A stretch of 64,000 bases of DNA from the NCBI RefSeq assembly GCF_014126615.1, contig NZ_CP059897.1, positions 1,318,060 to 1,382,059 of the forward strand, read 5' to 3'. The notes under the pieces are model-generated. The model was not told the DNA's origin, did not search any database, and was given only the letters and a program-made list of their open reading frames with translations. Each line of letters begins with the position of its first letter. The stretch's first letter is position 1. The stretch comes from Ciceribacter thiooxidans (lineage in GTDB: Bacteria; Pseudomonadota; Alphaproteobacteria; Rhizobiales; Rhizobiaceae). A program made the translations under genes and the position numbers. Of the stretch, positions 48,748 through 59,400 are shown one piece after another.

Positions 48748-49796
48748 TCGGCGGCCTCCGGAAGAACCTCGCCGGCAAGATGGCAGCGCGCCACCTGCCC
48801 ACTCGGAAATCTTGCCTCGGCCGGCACGAGGACATCGCAGCGGCCCGCGACCGCATGATCGCAACGCGGATGGAAGGAGCAACCCTGCGGCACGCTGTAG
48901 GGGTCCGGAACCGAACCCCGGATCGTGCGCAGGCGCCGCGTCTTCTCCCCGCCGAGCCGCGGGATCGAACGCAGCAGAGCCTGGGTATAGGGATGCTTCG
49001 GCTCGTAGAAGATCTCGTCGACGGTGCCCGTCTCGATCACCCGGCCGAGATACATCACTGCGACACGGTCGGCGATATCCGCCACCACGCCGAAATTGTG
49101 GGTGATGAAGACGATCGCCATGCCGAGCTCCTGCTGGAGGGATTTCAGTAGGTGCAGGATCTGGGCTTCTGTGGTGACATCGAGCGCCGTGGTCGGCTCG
49201 TCGGCGATCAGCAGGGTCGGATCGCAGGCAAGCGCCAGCGCGATCATCGCCCGCTGGCGCATGCCGCCCGACAGATGGTGCGGATAGCGATCGATGATGT
49301 CGTGCGGGCGCGGCATCTGCACCTTTGTGAGCAGCTCGATCGCCCGTGCCCTGGCTTCCGCCTTCGATACTTTGCGATGCAGCATGACGGTGCGCATGAT
49401 CTGCGTTCCGATCGTGTGCACGGGCGACAGCGCCGTCATCGGCTCCTGGAAGACCATGCCGATTTCGCCGCCACGCAGGGTGCGCATGGTCCGGCTCTGG
49501 CGATGCTCGGCGGAAATCAGCACCTCGCTGCCGTCCTTGCGGCGGAACCGGACACTGCCGCCGGCGTCGACCGCATTGGCCGCGGTCAGCCGCATGATCG
49601 AACGCGCAGTCACCGACTTGCCGGAACCGCTCTCTCCGACGATGCCGAGCACCTCACCCTTGTCGACGTGGTAGGAAACGCCGTTGACCGCCCTGACGAC
49701 ACCGTCCCGGGTCGGGAAATGCACCGCAACCTCGTCGAGTTGAAGGAGGCGGCCCGGCGGCATCGCATTTTGAAGGGTGTTCGAAGGCTGTGACAT
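48744..49796 (-). CDS. Oligopeptide-type ABC transporter ATP-binding protein (OppD/DppD type)
   Basis: A 350-residue ATPase: Walker [24 protein letters not shown], signature [15 protein letters not shown], Walker [14 protein letters not shown] and the cysteine-containing C-terminal oligopeptide motif [15 protein letters not shown]. It forms a heterodimer with the OppF-type subunit. The start has GGAGGACG directly upstream and lies 12 bases after the permease stop. Both ATPases and permeases are complete, so the transporter should be functional. Confidence 0.94.
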   Translation of the reverse strand: MSQPSNTLQNAMPPGRLLQLDEVAVHFPTRDGVVRAVNGVSYHVDKGEVLGIVGESGSGKSVTARSIMRLTAANAVDAGGSVRFRRKDGSEVLISAEHRQSRTMRTLRGGEIGMVFQEPMTALSPVHTIGTQIMRTVMLHRKVSKAEARARAIELLTKVQMPRPHDIIDRYPHHLSGGMRQRAMIALALACDPTLLIADEPTTALDVTTEAQILHLLKSLQQELGMAIVFITHNFGVVADIADRVAVMYLGRVIETGTVDEIFYEPKHPYTQALLRSIPRLGGEKTRRLRTIRGSVPDPYSVPQGCSFHPRCDHAVAGRCDVLVPAEARFPSGQVARCHLAGEVLPEAAE

Positions 49797-49808
49797 CGTC
49801 GTCCTCCG

Positions 49809-50972
49809 TCAATGACCATAGGGATCGGCCGCGTCACGCAGGCCGTCGCCGATGAAATTGAAGGCGAGCACCACGAGAACGACCGCTGCACCCGGCGCGA
49901 GAAGCCACGGCGCGAGCGAAATGGTGCGCAGGTTCTGGGCGTCCTGCAGCAGCACGCCCCAGCTGACCACCGGTGGACGAAGTCCGAGGCCGAGAAAGCT
50001 GAGCGCCGTCTCGCCGAGGATCATCTCCGGGATGGCGAGCGTGACGGCCGCGATGATGTAGCTGGTCATGGCCGGGAGCATGTGCCGAGTGACGATGCGA
50101 TACTCCGAGGCGCCCGCGAGCCGGGCCGCCATGACGTAGTCTTCTGATTTCAGCGACAGGAAACGGCCGCGCACGACCCTCGCGAGATGTGTCCAGCCGA
50201 TCAGCGACAGGATGATGGTGATCAGCACGTAGACGAACAGAGGATCCCAGCTGATCGGCAGCGCGGCGGCGAGCCCCATCCACAGCGGAATGGTCGGGAT
50301 CGACCGGATGAATTCCATCAGCCGCTGGATCGCTGCATCGATCCACCCGCCGTAATAACCGGAGACGGCACCGAGCGCGAGACCGAGGACAAAGGAGAAG
50401 GCGACGCCGATCAGCCCGGCGGAAAGCGTCACGCGGGCACCATAGAGAAGGCGACTGAAGAGGTCGCGTCCGAGGGAATCCGTTCCGAGCAGATTGATCT
50501 TCTGCCGACGGTCGTCGATCCCAAAGAAATGCAGCTTCGTCTCGAGGAGGCCGAGGAACCGATAGGGCTCCCCTTCAACGAAGAAGCGGATCGGCAGGAC
50601 CTTGCTTCGATCCTCCGCGTAGATCACCCGCGCCGTCTCCGGGTCGCGGGACCGTTTCAGCGCATAGACGAAGGGGCGCTGCAAGCGCCCTTCATGCAGG
50701 ACGCGAACCACGCTCGGCGGCGTGAAGGTATTGATGCGATTGATCGTGTTCGGCACGTAAGGCGACATGAAGTCGGCAAAGACTGCCAGAAAGCCGAGGC
50801 AGAGCATGAAGACGAGCGAGACGACTGCGAGCCTGTGCTGGCGGAAACGCCACCAGACGAGCATCCAGGGCTTGGCGGTATAGCTCGCGTCGGCCTTGAC
50901 CTCGTCCACAGCCGCAAGGGGCGGAGACTCGATGAGTATGTCTGTCGTGGGATAGGTGCCGGTATCGGTCAT
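49809..50972 (-). CDS. Oligopeptide-type ABC transporter permease (DppC/OppC type, extended)
   Basis: A 387-residue permease with a first membrane segment at about 48-70 (LAVVSLVFMLCLGFLAVFADF), a roughly 100-residue insertion before GTDSLGRDLFSRLLYGARVTL, and the usual C-terminal five segments with the EAA loop EDYVMAARLAGASEYRIVTRHMLPAM. Typical DppC proteins are about 300 residues; the insertion, probably periplasmic, is a feature of a subgroup and may contact the larger binding protein. ATG 50972 has GAGGCGCAA upstream; the frame reads on to 51041 as shadow of the other permease. Confidence 0.92.
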   Translation of the reverse strand: MTDTGTYPTTDILIESPPLAAVDEVKADASYTAKPWMLVWWRFRQHRLAVVSLVFMLCLGFLAVFADFMSPYVPNTINRINTFTPPSVVRVLHEGRLQRPFVYALKRSRDPETARVIYAEDRSKVLPIRFFVEGEPYRFLGLLETKLHFFGIDDRRQKINLLGTDSLGRDLFSRLLYGARVTLSAGLIGVAFSFVLGLALGAVSGYYGGWIDAAIQRLMEFIRSIPTIPLWMGLAAALPISWDPLFVYVLITIILSLIGWTHLARVVRGRFLSLKSEDYVMAARLAGASEYRIVTRHMLPAMTSYIIAAVTLAIPEMILGETALSFLGLGLRPPVVSWGVLLQDAQNLRTISLAPWLLAPGAAVVLVVLAFNFIGDGLRDAADPYGH

Positions 50973-50979
50973 TTGCGCC

Positions 50980-51966
50980 TCATGAGAACCGGATGCGCGG
51001 ATCGGACAGCGCCAGCAGAATGTCGGAGAGCAGCGTGCCAATGACTGTAAAGACGCTCAGGATCAGGATGAAACTGCCGGCCAGATACATGTCCTGCATC
51101 TTGAGCGCCTGCAGGAGAAGTGGACCGGTCGTCGGCAGGTTGAGCACCACAGCCGTGATCACGTCGCCGGAAAAGAGGGCCGGCAGTGCCCAGCCGACGG
51201 TGGAGATGAACGGATTGAGGGCGATACGGACCGGGTAGCGCCATACGACCGTGCGCTCGCCGAAACCCTGCGCATAGGCGGTTTCCACATAGGGCTTGCG
51301 CAGCTCGTCCAGCATGTTCGCCCGCATGACGCGGATCAGCCCCGCCGCCCCGCCCGTCGCCAGGACGAGCAACGGGATCCAGATATGCGAGAGCATGTTG
51401 ACGATCTTAGGAAGGTCCCAGGGCTGTCCTTCGAACTGCGGGGATACGAGCCCGCCGACGTCGAGATTCAGCCAGATATAGGTCATCCACATGAGAACCA
51501 GCGCCAACAGGAAATCCGGAATGCCCTTGCCGAGAAAGCCGAAGACGGTGAACACGTAGTCGAACACCGAATACTGACGCGTCGCGGAATAGACGCCGAC
51601 GGGAATGGCGATCAGCCAGGTGAAGACCATGCTGAGCGTGGAGATGAGCAGCGTGAGACCGAGGCGTTCCCAGATGAGATCGCCGACGGCCGCATTCCAT
51701 TCGAGCGAACGTCCGAAGTCGCCATGAAGGACGATGTTGGAAATCCATCGCCAGTATTGGACCAGCAGCGGGTCGTTAAGCCCGTACCGGGCCCGCATCA
51801 GCGCTTCTTCGGTTTCACTGATGAAGTCGCCGCTGTTTCGGAGCTGGGCGGCATAGGCCGTCACGAAGTCACCCGGCGGCAGCTGGATGATCACGAACGA
51901 GATGAACGAGACGAAGATCAATGTGGGGATCGCCCACATCGAGCGCGCGACGATGTATTTGAGCAC
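50980..51966 (-). CDS. Oligopeptide-type ABC transporter permease (DppB/OppB type)
   Basis: A 328-residue permease with N-terminal segment YIVARSMWAIPTLIFVSFISFVIIQLPPGDF and five further membrane segments, with the EAA region MRANMLDELRKPYVETAYAQGFGERTVVWRYPVRIAL. I chose GTG 51966 (VLKYIVARS) because AGGAGG lies 8 bases upstream; the longer reading to 52008 lacks that. It is separated from the binding-protein gene by 142 bases that hold a strong hairpin. Confidence 0.93.
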   Translation of the reverse strand: MLKYIVARSMWAIPTLIFVSFISFVIIQLPPGDFVTAYAAQLRNSGDFISETEEALMRARYGLNDPLLVQYWRWISNIVLHGDFGRSLEWNAAVGDLIWERLGLTLLISTLSMVFTWLIAIPVGVYSATRQYSVFDYVFTVFGFLGKGIPDFLLALVLMWMTYIWLNLDVGGLVSPQFEGQPWDLPKIVNMLSHIWIPLLVLATGGAAGLIRVMRANMLDELRKPYVETAYAQGFGERTVVWRYPVRIALNPFISTVGWALPALFSGDVITAVVLNLPTTGPLLLQALKMQDMYLAGSFILILSVFTVIGTLLSDILLALSDPRIRFS

Positions 51967-52056
51967 GACGCCAACCTCCTGTTCCCGATAGCTCCGCCCC
52001 GTGACCACTCTCCGGGTGTTGAGCGGAAACCGGGCCTCTCAACGGCGGGAGAGAGA

Positions 52057-52080
52057 CCGCCGGCGTGTCAACGCCGGCGG
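52057..52080. repeat. Intercistronic stem-loop after the OppA-type binding protein gene
   Basis: CCGCCGGCGT (52057-52066) and ACGCCGGCGG (52071-52080) form a perfect 10-bp stem with the 4-base loop GTCA. It lies between the binding-protein stop and the first permease start. With no T-tract on the minus strand it is probably an mRNA-stabilising or attenuating element, as at 35024-35049 in the other transporter operon of this window. Confidence 0.75.
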
Positions 52081-52108
52081 CTTGCCATGATCTCCCGCGA
52101 CCGGACGG

Positions 52109-54013
52109 CTACTGCGCCATCCACATCTGCTGCGTGGCACCGAGACCGATGCCGCGGGTGATGTCATCCTCGATCAGGTCGTCGGGGAAGTTCTTGAAGT
52201 TGTCCTTCACCACCGAGATGGCCGGCAATTCTCCGACGACACCAATGACCCAGCCTTGTGTGACGAAGGTCTTGATCAGATCGTTCAGCGCTGCATCCGC
52301 CTCCTTGCGGTCGGCAGCCTTGGCGGCCTTGTCCCAATCGGCAAAGAGCGTGCGGATCGGATGGTCCGCCGGCGGCTCGATGCCGGAAGCCCCTTTGGTC
52401 GTGTACCAGATGTAGTACTGGTGGGCGTAGGAATCGTTGCCCATCATGATGCGCGGGTCGGCCGCGACGACAGACAGGCGATCGAACGGATACCATTGCA
52501 TCTGGAACTCGTTGTTGTCGCGATCAGCGTCCCACTGGGTACGGTCGATGATCCGCGGCAGCAGCTCGACGCCGATATCCTTGTAGTTCGCCGCGACGAC
52601 TTCCATGGTCTTCGGGCCGTTCGAATGCTCTATCTCCACCACGATCGACAAACGTTTGCCGTCGGGACGGAGACGGAAACCTTCATCGTCGCGCTTGTCG
52701 AGGCCAACCCCGTCGAGAAGCGCGTTCGCCTTGTCCGGATCGTATTCGGCCCAGTGCGTTTCCAGTTCCGGATCGAAGTTCGGCGACCCGGACACGGGCG
52801 AGGCCTGGCGCGCTTCCGCAAGGCCCGAAAAGATCAGTTCGTTCACTGTCTCGCGGTCGATTGCGACGCTCAGCGCCTCGCGGAAATCGGAGGTTTCGAA
52901 CAGGCCGCGCAACACCTCGTCCTTGACGTTGAGGTTCGGCACGAGCGACCACGTCTGCGCCTGCGTCCAGCGGTGGACCTTGTAGCCGCCCTTCGCCTCG
53001 TTCTCCTTGTAGAAGGTGAAGTCCTGCGGCTCGACATAGCGCATCTGCATGTCGATCTGCCCCTGGACGATCATCAGGTTGAAGGCTTCCTGATCGCTGA
53101 ACAGCTTGTGCGAGATGCGATCGATATAGGGCAGCTGGTTACCGGCCTGGTCGACGGCATAGTAGTAGGGGTTGCGCACCATGGTGACGACGTCGCCTGG
53201 GGCGGGCTTCTCGATTTTCCACGCGGTGATCACCGGCAGATCCGGGTTTTGCCACCAGGCCGTCGCGGCGCCCTTCGAGCCCCAGAGATCCGTCCATTTC
53301 TCGACGCCGAACTTCAAGGCTGCCGCCGTCAGCTCGTCCTCGGAGGCATACTTGTTGTTGAATTGCTTCAGATAATGCTTCGGAAATAGGAAGCTCGGAC
53401 GGTCGAGACTCGGATCGCCGGTGGAGTCCTTCGCCAGAATCTCGAGAAAATAGACATAGGGTTCCTCGAACTTCACCTTGAAGGTCTGCTCGTCGACGAT
53501 CTCGAGCTGCATCGGCTTGCCGCCCGGCGCCAGCGTCTGGTCTATCGAAGCGAGAAGGTCCTTGTTCATGAAGACGTCTTCATACCAGAAGCGGACGTCC
53601 TCGGTGGTGACGGGCTCACCGTCTGACCACTTGAGACCCTTGAGCAGGGTGAAGGTGAATTCGCGCGAATCCGCGCTGACCGAATAGGATGAAATATAAC
53701 CCGGCACGAGTTCCAGCGGCCCGCCCGGCTTCTGCGACCACTTGACGACGCGCTCCTCCATCAGCTTCGTCGGCCCCCAGCGGTCGCCCGGCCCTTTGTA
53801 GGCGCGCTGCCAGTTACCGCCGTACTTGCCGACTTCTGCAGCCTGCAGAACCGTGGGCTTTTCCGGGAGACGCTGCTCGACCGGAGGCAGCTTGCCCGCC
53901 TTCACCTGCTCGGCCAGCATTGGCGACTCCTGGAATGCGAAGGCCGACCCCGCGAGGCACGTTGCCATCAATACGCCAAGAGAAGGCGCGAAAATATTTT
54001 CGTTGAAAAACAT
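52109..54013 (-). CDS. ABC transporter substrate-binding protein, family 5 (OppA/AgpA type)
   Basis: A 634-residue periplasmic binding protein. The signal peptide is MFFNENIFAPSLGVLMATCLAGSAFA; ATG 54013 has GGGAGG upstream. Family 5 features include FTFTLLKGLKWSDGEPVTTEDVRFWYEDVF, NPYYYAVDQAGNQLPYIDRI and FREALSVAIDRETVNELIFSG. It is larger than typical peptide-binding OppA (about 540) and similar in size to AgpA, the alpha-galactoside binding protein of S. meliloti, which belongs to this family. Acidic or mannose-containing oligosaccharides are the likely ligand, judged from the enzymes downstream. Confidence 0.93.
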   Translation of the reverse strand: MFFNENIFAPSLGVLMATCLAGSAFAFQESPMLAEQVKAGKLPPVEQRLPEKPTVLQAAEVGKYGGNWQRAYKGPGDRWGPTKLMEERVVKWSQKPGGPLELVPGYISSYSVSADSREFTFTLLKGLKWSDGEPVTTEDVRFWYEDVFMNKDLLASIDQTLAPGGKPMQLEIVDEQTFKVKFEEPYVYFLEILAKDSTGDPSLDRPSFLFPKHYLKQFNNKYASEDELTAAALKFGVEKWTDLWGSKGAATAWWQNPDLPVITAWKIEKPAPGDVVTMVRNPYYYAVDQAGNQLPYIDRISHKLFSDQEAFNLMIVQGQIDMQMRYVEPQDFTFYKENEAKGGYKVHRWTQAQTWSLVPNLNVKDEVLRGLFETSDFREALSVAIDRETVNELIFSGLAEARQASPVSGSPNFDPELETHWAEYDPDKANALLDGVGLDKRDDEGFRLRPDGKRLSIVVEIEHSNGPKTMEVVAANYKDIGVELLPRIIDRTQWDADRDNNEFQMQWYPFDRLSVVAADPRIMMGNDSYAHQYYIWYTTKGASGIEPPADHPIRTLFADWDKAAKAADRKEADAALNDLIKTFVTQGWVIGVVGELPAISVVKDNFKNFPDDLIEDDITRGIGLGATQQMWMAQ

Positions 54014-54113
54014 GCCAACCTCCCAGTTCAGCAAACGGAGCCGCGATCCCTCTGTTTCCTCGCGATATCGCCGTATTTCGGACGATCATGTATCGACATC
54101 CAAAAATCAAGCT

Positions 54114-54127
54114 TAAAAATATTTTCA
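54114..54127. promoter_or_regulatory. Candidate AT-rich operator upstream of the binding-protein gene
   Basis: TAAAAATATTTTCA is a 14-base near-palindrome (one mismatched pair) at the LacI gene stop codon, about 100 bases before the binding-protein start. A perfect relative, CGAAAATATTTTCG, lies at 53989-54002, inside codons 4-9 of the binding-protein gene. A looser relative is found at 61012-61025 before the ROK gene. The recurrence at both ends of the locus suggests one regulator, perhaps the LacI protein encoded next to it. Confidence 0.4.
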
Positions 54128-55186
54128 CAGACTCGATAAAGCCGAGCCGCCACTCTCGCGCTCGATCAAGCGACAGCCGAGTTCGATCCTCGCCGCCGGC
54201 TGGTCGCGCCCCGCGCCCGACAGCCTCTGCTCTAGCGTCTGGACGGTCGCTGCTGCCAGGGCGTCGAGCGGCACCCTGACCGTCGTCAGCGATGGCTGCG
54301 TAAGATCGCCCGGCGCCACACCGTCGAAGCCGACGACGGCGATTTCGGCCGGGATGCGGAAGCCGAGCGCCTGAAGTTCGGTGAGCGCACCGATCGCGAG
54401 ATTGTCGGCGGCACAGAAGACGGCGGTAAATCCGTCAAGACCACCCCGCTCGGCCACGAAGGTGCGCAGGGCCTCACGTGCATGCTCAGGTTCATAGCCC
54501 TTCGCATAGAGAACCTCTCCGAGATCGACCGGCAACTCATGTTGGAGATAGGCGTCATGAAAGCCGTCGAGCCGGCGCATGATCGTGCTGCGACCGCGCC
54601 AGGTCAGGTGCAGTATCCGTCGGTGGCCTTTTGAAAGCAGCCATTCCGTCGCGAGCCGGGCACCGTAGCGGTTGGCCGGAGCGACCGTGTCGATGCTCAT
54701 CGTCGGATCCTCGCCGTTCAGGAGAACGACGGCGATGTCGCTGCCGGCAAGCCCCTTCAGCAGTTTCGGATTGTCGTCGAAAACGACGGCAATCGCTTCC
54801 GCTTCCGCGGCGCGCGCGCCCGCAAGAATCTCGGCGGCGTTGAGCTGTGGCGCGCCATTATGAGCGACGATACGGATGCCGCGCCGCTCGCATTCCCGCG
54901 AAAGCGCCGTCAGCAGCGTCCATGACACGAGATTGATGTCGTTGTGCGGCAGGTTGCCGGGCGGAACCGCGAGATAGAGCGAACTGAGCGAGGCGATGGC
55001 GCCCTTGCGCTGGCGCTTCGCGAGGTAGCCGAGCTTCCGCGCCACTTCCAGCACCCGCACGCGCACCTCCTGCGAAATCGGTGCGGTACCGTTCAGGACA
55101 TGGGAAACCGTGCTGAGTGCGACGCCGGCCTCCCGCGACACATCCTTGATGCCGATCTTGCGTTCCGGTCGTCTTTCCAGGGGCAC
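54125..55186 (-). CDS. LacI family transcriptional regulator
   Basis: A 353-residue regulator with HTH IGIKDVSREAGVALSTVSHVLNGTAPIS and an effector domain including AIAVVFDDNPKLLKG and CAADNLAIGALTELQALGFRIPAEIAVVGFDGV. The GTG start at 55186 sits 4 bases inside the PHP stop region, with GGAG about 9 bases upstream. It lies between PHP and binding-protein genes in one direction, so it is likely co-transcribed with the enzymes and controls the whole glycan locus. Candidate operators are the AT-rich palindromes described at 54114. Confidence 0.92.
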   Translation of the reverse strand: MPLERRPERKIGIKDVSREAGVALSTVSHVLNGTAPISQEVRVRVLEVARKLGYLAKRQRKGAIASLSSLYLAVPPGNLPHNDINLVSWTLLTALSRECERRGIRIVAHNGAPQLNAAEILAGARAAEAEAIAVVFDDNPKLLKGLAGSDIAVVLLNGEDPTMSIDTVAPANRYGARLATEWLLSKGHRRILHLTWRGRSTIMRRLDGFHDAYLQHELPVDLGEVLYAKGYEPEHAREALRTFVAERGGLDGFTAVFCAADNLAIGALTELQALGFRIPAEIAVVGFDGVAPGDLTQPSLTTVRVPLDALAAATVQTLEQRLSGAGRDQPAARIELGCRLIERESGGSALSSL

Positions 55187-55189
55187 GCA

Positions 55190-56428
55190 TTATTCTCCAT
55201 AGAACGGATTGGTGAAAAGTCTCGGTTCCTTATCATGCCAGACCTCGTAACGCACGAAGCGCCCGGAAAACCGCTGGTCGAGGCGGAGCGTCGGACCGTC
55301 ACCGGCCGGCACCACCTCCACGACACCGGCCTCGGTCACTCGACGGATTTCGTCGCCCACCGAGAGGCCGGTGAAGGTCACGGAAATCTCCCGCCCGGCA
55401 GCAACCTGCGAACCGAAGTCCGGCATATCGTCCGTGGAAGGTTTTGCCATCGTCTCATCGGGCGCAAAGGCGACCACGTTACGGCCCGCCCGCACGGCGG
55501 CGAGGATGTCGGACACGGACATCCCCTCCACGCAGAGCCGGTTGGCCGGCCGCCCGTGACGCCTGCGGTTCTTCAGATGAAAGTCGCTGCCGCCGGTCGC
55601 CGGAACGCGCCGGCCGGAGGTTAGCAATTCCTGCCAGAAGGCGAGGCCCTGTTCGTTCATCACCGACCAGTTGCCGTTCCAGATTTCGAGCGCGTCGAAG
55701 GCAACGTCGAAACCCGATTGCCAGCGCCCACCGGCCGAATTCTGGAAAGGGTGGTTGATGACGATGGTCGCTCCGTTGGCGCGCGCCTCGACCATCTTCT
55801 CGGCAACGTCACGGGGCGAACGGCAGCGCCAGTCCACGACCGGACGCGGAAGGCCGAGAAAGTTCGTGTGACCCCAGTAGGAGGTAAGTTCCATCGCCGG
55901 AATGACGAGAATGCCGGGATCGTCCGGCCGGATATCATTCTGTGTGACGGTGTTGTGGTCGGTGATCGCCAGGAAGTCGAGAGAGGAGGCGCGTGCACGG
56001 TGGATCGCGTCGAGCACGGTCACGCCGCCGTCGGAGTGCTCCGAATGGCTATGCAATTCCCCGACGAGCCAGCGCCGCCGGCGGCCGACCAGGCGGATCT
56101 CCACGTCGACCTTGCAGTTCGGTCCGATCTTCACGATGCCCAGCACGACATGCCAGGCACCCGCAAGCGGCCCCGGCTCGTATCCCGGCGTCGCCCGATC
56201 CTCCTCCAGCGTGATGTGGCCGCGTTCGGCGCCCGTCCAGCCGCGCATGAGGCCGTTGCGGGCAACACCGAGGTCGATGACGCTGCCACCACCACCGAAG
56301 GGAAAGTGATAGCTCACCTCGATCCGTTCGACGTCCGACCCGACCTCGAACGGAATTTCGACGAAGGATTTCTCACCATCCGGGAAGTGGTCGATGGTGG
56401 CGGAGATCACGCGGTTTTGTGCGGACAT
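55190..56428 (-). CDS. PHP-domain metallohydrolase (CehA/McbA family)
   Basis: A 412-residue protein. The N-terminal 120 residues form a beta-sandwich-like region, followed by a PHP domain with the metal motifs VGELHSHSEHSDGG (His126, His128), FLAITDHNTVTQND, VINHPF and TGGSDFHLK. CehA/McbA-type proteins are phosphoesterases or hydrolases of carbamates. In this sugar operon, a phosphosugar or ester cleavage is plausible but unproven. The start has AGAGGTTGATCT. It is 3 bases from the GH38 stop and directly joined to the LacI gene. Confidence 0.88.
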   Translation of the reverse strand: MSAQNRVISATIDHFPDGEKSFVEIPFEVGSDVERIEVSYHFPFGGGGSVIDLGVARNGLMRGWTGAERGHITLEEDRATPGYEPGPLAGAWHVVLGIVKIGPNCKVDVEIRLVGRRRRWLVGELHSHSEHSDGGVTVLDAIHRARASSLDFLAITDHNTVTQNDIRPDDPGILVIPAMELTSYWGHTNFLGLPRPVVDWRCRSPRDVAEKMVEARANGATIVINHPFQNSAGGRWQSGFDVAFDALEIWNGNWSVMNEQGLAFWQELLTSGRRVPATGGSDFHLKNRRRHGRPANRLCVEGMSVSDILAAVRAGRNVVAFAPDETMAKPSTDDMPDFGSQVAAGREISVTFTGLSVGDEIRRVTEAGVVEVVPAGDGPTLRLDQRFSGRFVRYEVWHDKEPRLFTNPFYGE

Positions 56429-56431
56429 AGA

Positions 56432-59400
56432 TCAACCTCTCAGCATTAGCGTGACAATCTCAAAGGGGGCGAACGCAAGCGTCAGCGCGCCGTCTTCGAG
56501 TGCGAGGGGCCGCCCGTCTCGTTCCAGGAGGTCGGCCAGTTCCGCAGTCCTGATTGCCGGATCGACCATGATCCATGCGGTACGGCGCGCACCTGTCACC
56601 TCCCACAGACGAACGATGATGGCGCCGCCCTCCTCCGCCTGCTTCACGGCCTCAACCGCAATGCCGGGCGTCTCGACTGATAGAAGCGGCGGCGGAGTTT
56701 CGCCCCCCTCTCCGCCCTTGATCAGCCGCAGCGGCAGATTGAAGTCCTCCGCCGCCTCGTGCACCGCCAGCTTGTCGCCGTCGTGGACCATCACCGCGTA
56801 ACGGAACCGGTGTTGGCCCTGATCCGCCTCTGGCCAGGGATAGGTCGGCGAGCGCAAGAGCGTCAGGCGGATATCCGTACCTTTCGCGTCGTAGCCGTAT
56901 TTGCAGTCGTTGAGCAAAGCGACGCCGAAGTCCGCCTCGCCAACATCGATCCAGCGCTGCATCGAGCATTCAAACCGCGCGCGGTCCCAGGAGGTGTTCC
57001 GGTGGCTCGCGCGGCGGACATGGCCGAACTGGATTTCCGCATCCACGGCGGCCGTATTGAGATCGAGCGGGAAGGCCGCCTTCACCAGCGTGTTGTGCTC
57101 GTGCCAGTCAATGAGGCAATCAATCTCCACCTGCCGCGCTCCCTCCTCGAGCGAGACGACCTGCACGATCCGTGAGGATTCGTAGCGCCATTCGAAGCGA
57201 ACGGCCGCCCGAAGCGGTCCGCGCTCCACCACCTCGGCACCGACGAGCGCATCAATCTCGAAGACCTGGTCCTCGAAATCGGAATCGATGTCCCAGGCGT
57301 CGAACTGGGCGGGCATGTCGCGGAAAGCCTGCAGCCGGTTGCCGACGCGGCCGGGCTTCAAGACCTCGCGTCCGGCCTTCCTATCGAGGATTGACGCGAT
57401 CCGGCCGGCATCGTCAAAGCGCACGGACAGACGTTCGTTCTCGATATGCCGCTCCGAGACGGAGAGCGCGCCGGCCGGCACATGCACGCCAGGTCCGGCG
57501 AGATCGACCACGGCAAGTGCCGGAACGGCCGGCACCAACAGGCCGTAGGCCTCTCCACCATCGGCGAGAACAAGCGTCTGCTCTTGCGGACGACCGAATG
57601 GCTCCGGAGAGACGACCAGACCGCCGCGGGGACGTCCCGCCACGTTGAAAAGTGCCTTGCTGCCCGCAGGCGCGAGCCTCGCCGCAAGCTGTGCCGTCAA
57701 CGCACGCGCCTGAGCGAAGAACGCGGCATAATCCGCATCACTGTCCTCATAGACAGCGCCGATGGACGAGCCCGGCAGGATGTCGTGGAACTGGTTGAGC
57801 AGCACGATGTCCCAGAGCGCCCGGAGTTCTTCGGCAGGATAGGCTTCTCCGCGGTTGTGCGCGGCAAGTACGGCAAGGGTCTCGATCTCACGGAGCGCCG
57901 TTTCGGCGAGCCGGTTGTTGCGCTTGTTCTTTGCGACGGAGGTCAGCGTGCCGCGGTGGAACTCGGCGTAGAGTTCGCCCACCCAGATCGGGTATCGCTC
58001 CGGCTCGCCCTTCATCCGCGTAAGCAGCCGTTCGAAAAAGGGTCGCATTGGCGCATGGACGACCCTCGGGCAGCCGGGAATGCCGCGCTCCATGCGGCGA
58101 ATGTTGTGCAACATTTCGCGGGTCGGGCCGCCGCCGCCGTCCCCATGGCCGTAGACCAGGAAGAGTTCCTTGCTGAGGTCCTGTTGGCCGTGCCGGCGCC
58201 ATGTGCCCATCACATGCGTCGGCTTCAGGTTCGGGCAGTAGGTCGTGCCGATGCTCTTCGAATCGTACGGCTGCGTCGTCAGGAAGTAGGCCGTGACCGT
58301 GGAGCCGTCGATGCCCTGCCAGAACAGCGTCTCATCCGGCATGCGGTTTGTGTCGTTCCAGGAGAGCTTGTGGGTGACGAAGGTGTCGAGGCCGGACTTC
58401 GCCATGAGTTGCGGTAACGAGGCCGAATAGCCGAACGTATCCGGCAACCAGATCATGCGCGGCCGCACACCGAAGGTTTGCTCATGGTAACGGATGCCGT
58501 GGAGGATCTGCCGGACCAGGGCTTCTCCTCCGGCGATATTGACATCGGGTTCGAGCCACAGCGCTCCCTCGATCTCGAAGCGGCCGGAGCGGACCTCTGT
58601 CGCGATGCGTTCGAAGAGTTCCGGATAGTCCTCACCGAGATAGTCGAGCAGGACGCACTGGTTGTACATGAAGCGGTAGTCGGGAAACTCCTCCATGAGC
58701 GTCAGTGCAGTCGCCATCGAGCGGGCCATCTTCTGGCGCGTCTCGCGGACGCGCCAGAGCCAGGCGACGTCGATATGGGTGTGTCCCGTTGCCACAATCG
58801 TCGGCTTCGCCTCGAAGTCGCCGGCCGCGTAGATCTGCGCCGCAGCCGCTTTGGCCGCAGCAACGGAGGCCCTGAAGCGGGTGGGGTTCCCCGGCCTGAG
58901 GTCGACCATGTCGATGGCCGCGCCGATGGCGTTGAGGATGAAATGTCGTCGCGGGTCGTCCTCGGCGAGCAAGCGCGCCACGTCGAGGGGCACCTTGAGG
59001 TCGTAATAGAGATCCTCGACCACGAGATCGTGCGCAAAGAGCGCGCAGGCGAAACCGAGCTGGCGGCGATCCTCGATCGTGCCGGCCTCGATCAGGATGT
59101 CGAACTGTTCTCCGGCGCGGCCGCTCTGCGTCAGAAGGAATTCGCGATGGTTGCCATCGACGCCCTGTCGGACACGGCCGTCGACACGGACCAGGCATTG
59201 CGGGTCGCTACGTCCCATGACGTTGCCGAAGGCTGCCTCCACCCGGCAGATGATGCGCCTGCCCTCGGCAGCGCCCGGCAGCACGGCCGTTCCGCCGAAC
59301 CAGTAATAACCGTCCGGTTCGCCCCAGACGAGATTGCGGTCGACAGCCAACCAATCCCTTCTGTCGGAGGCAACCATCGCCGCGCGGTCTGCCGCGGTCG

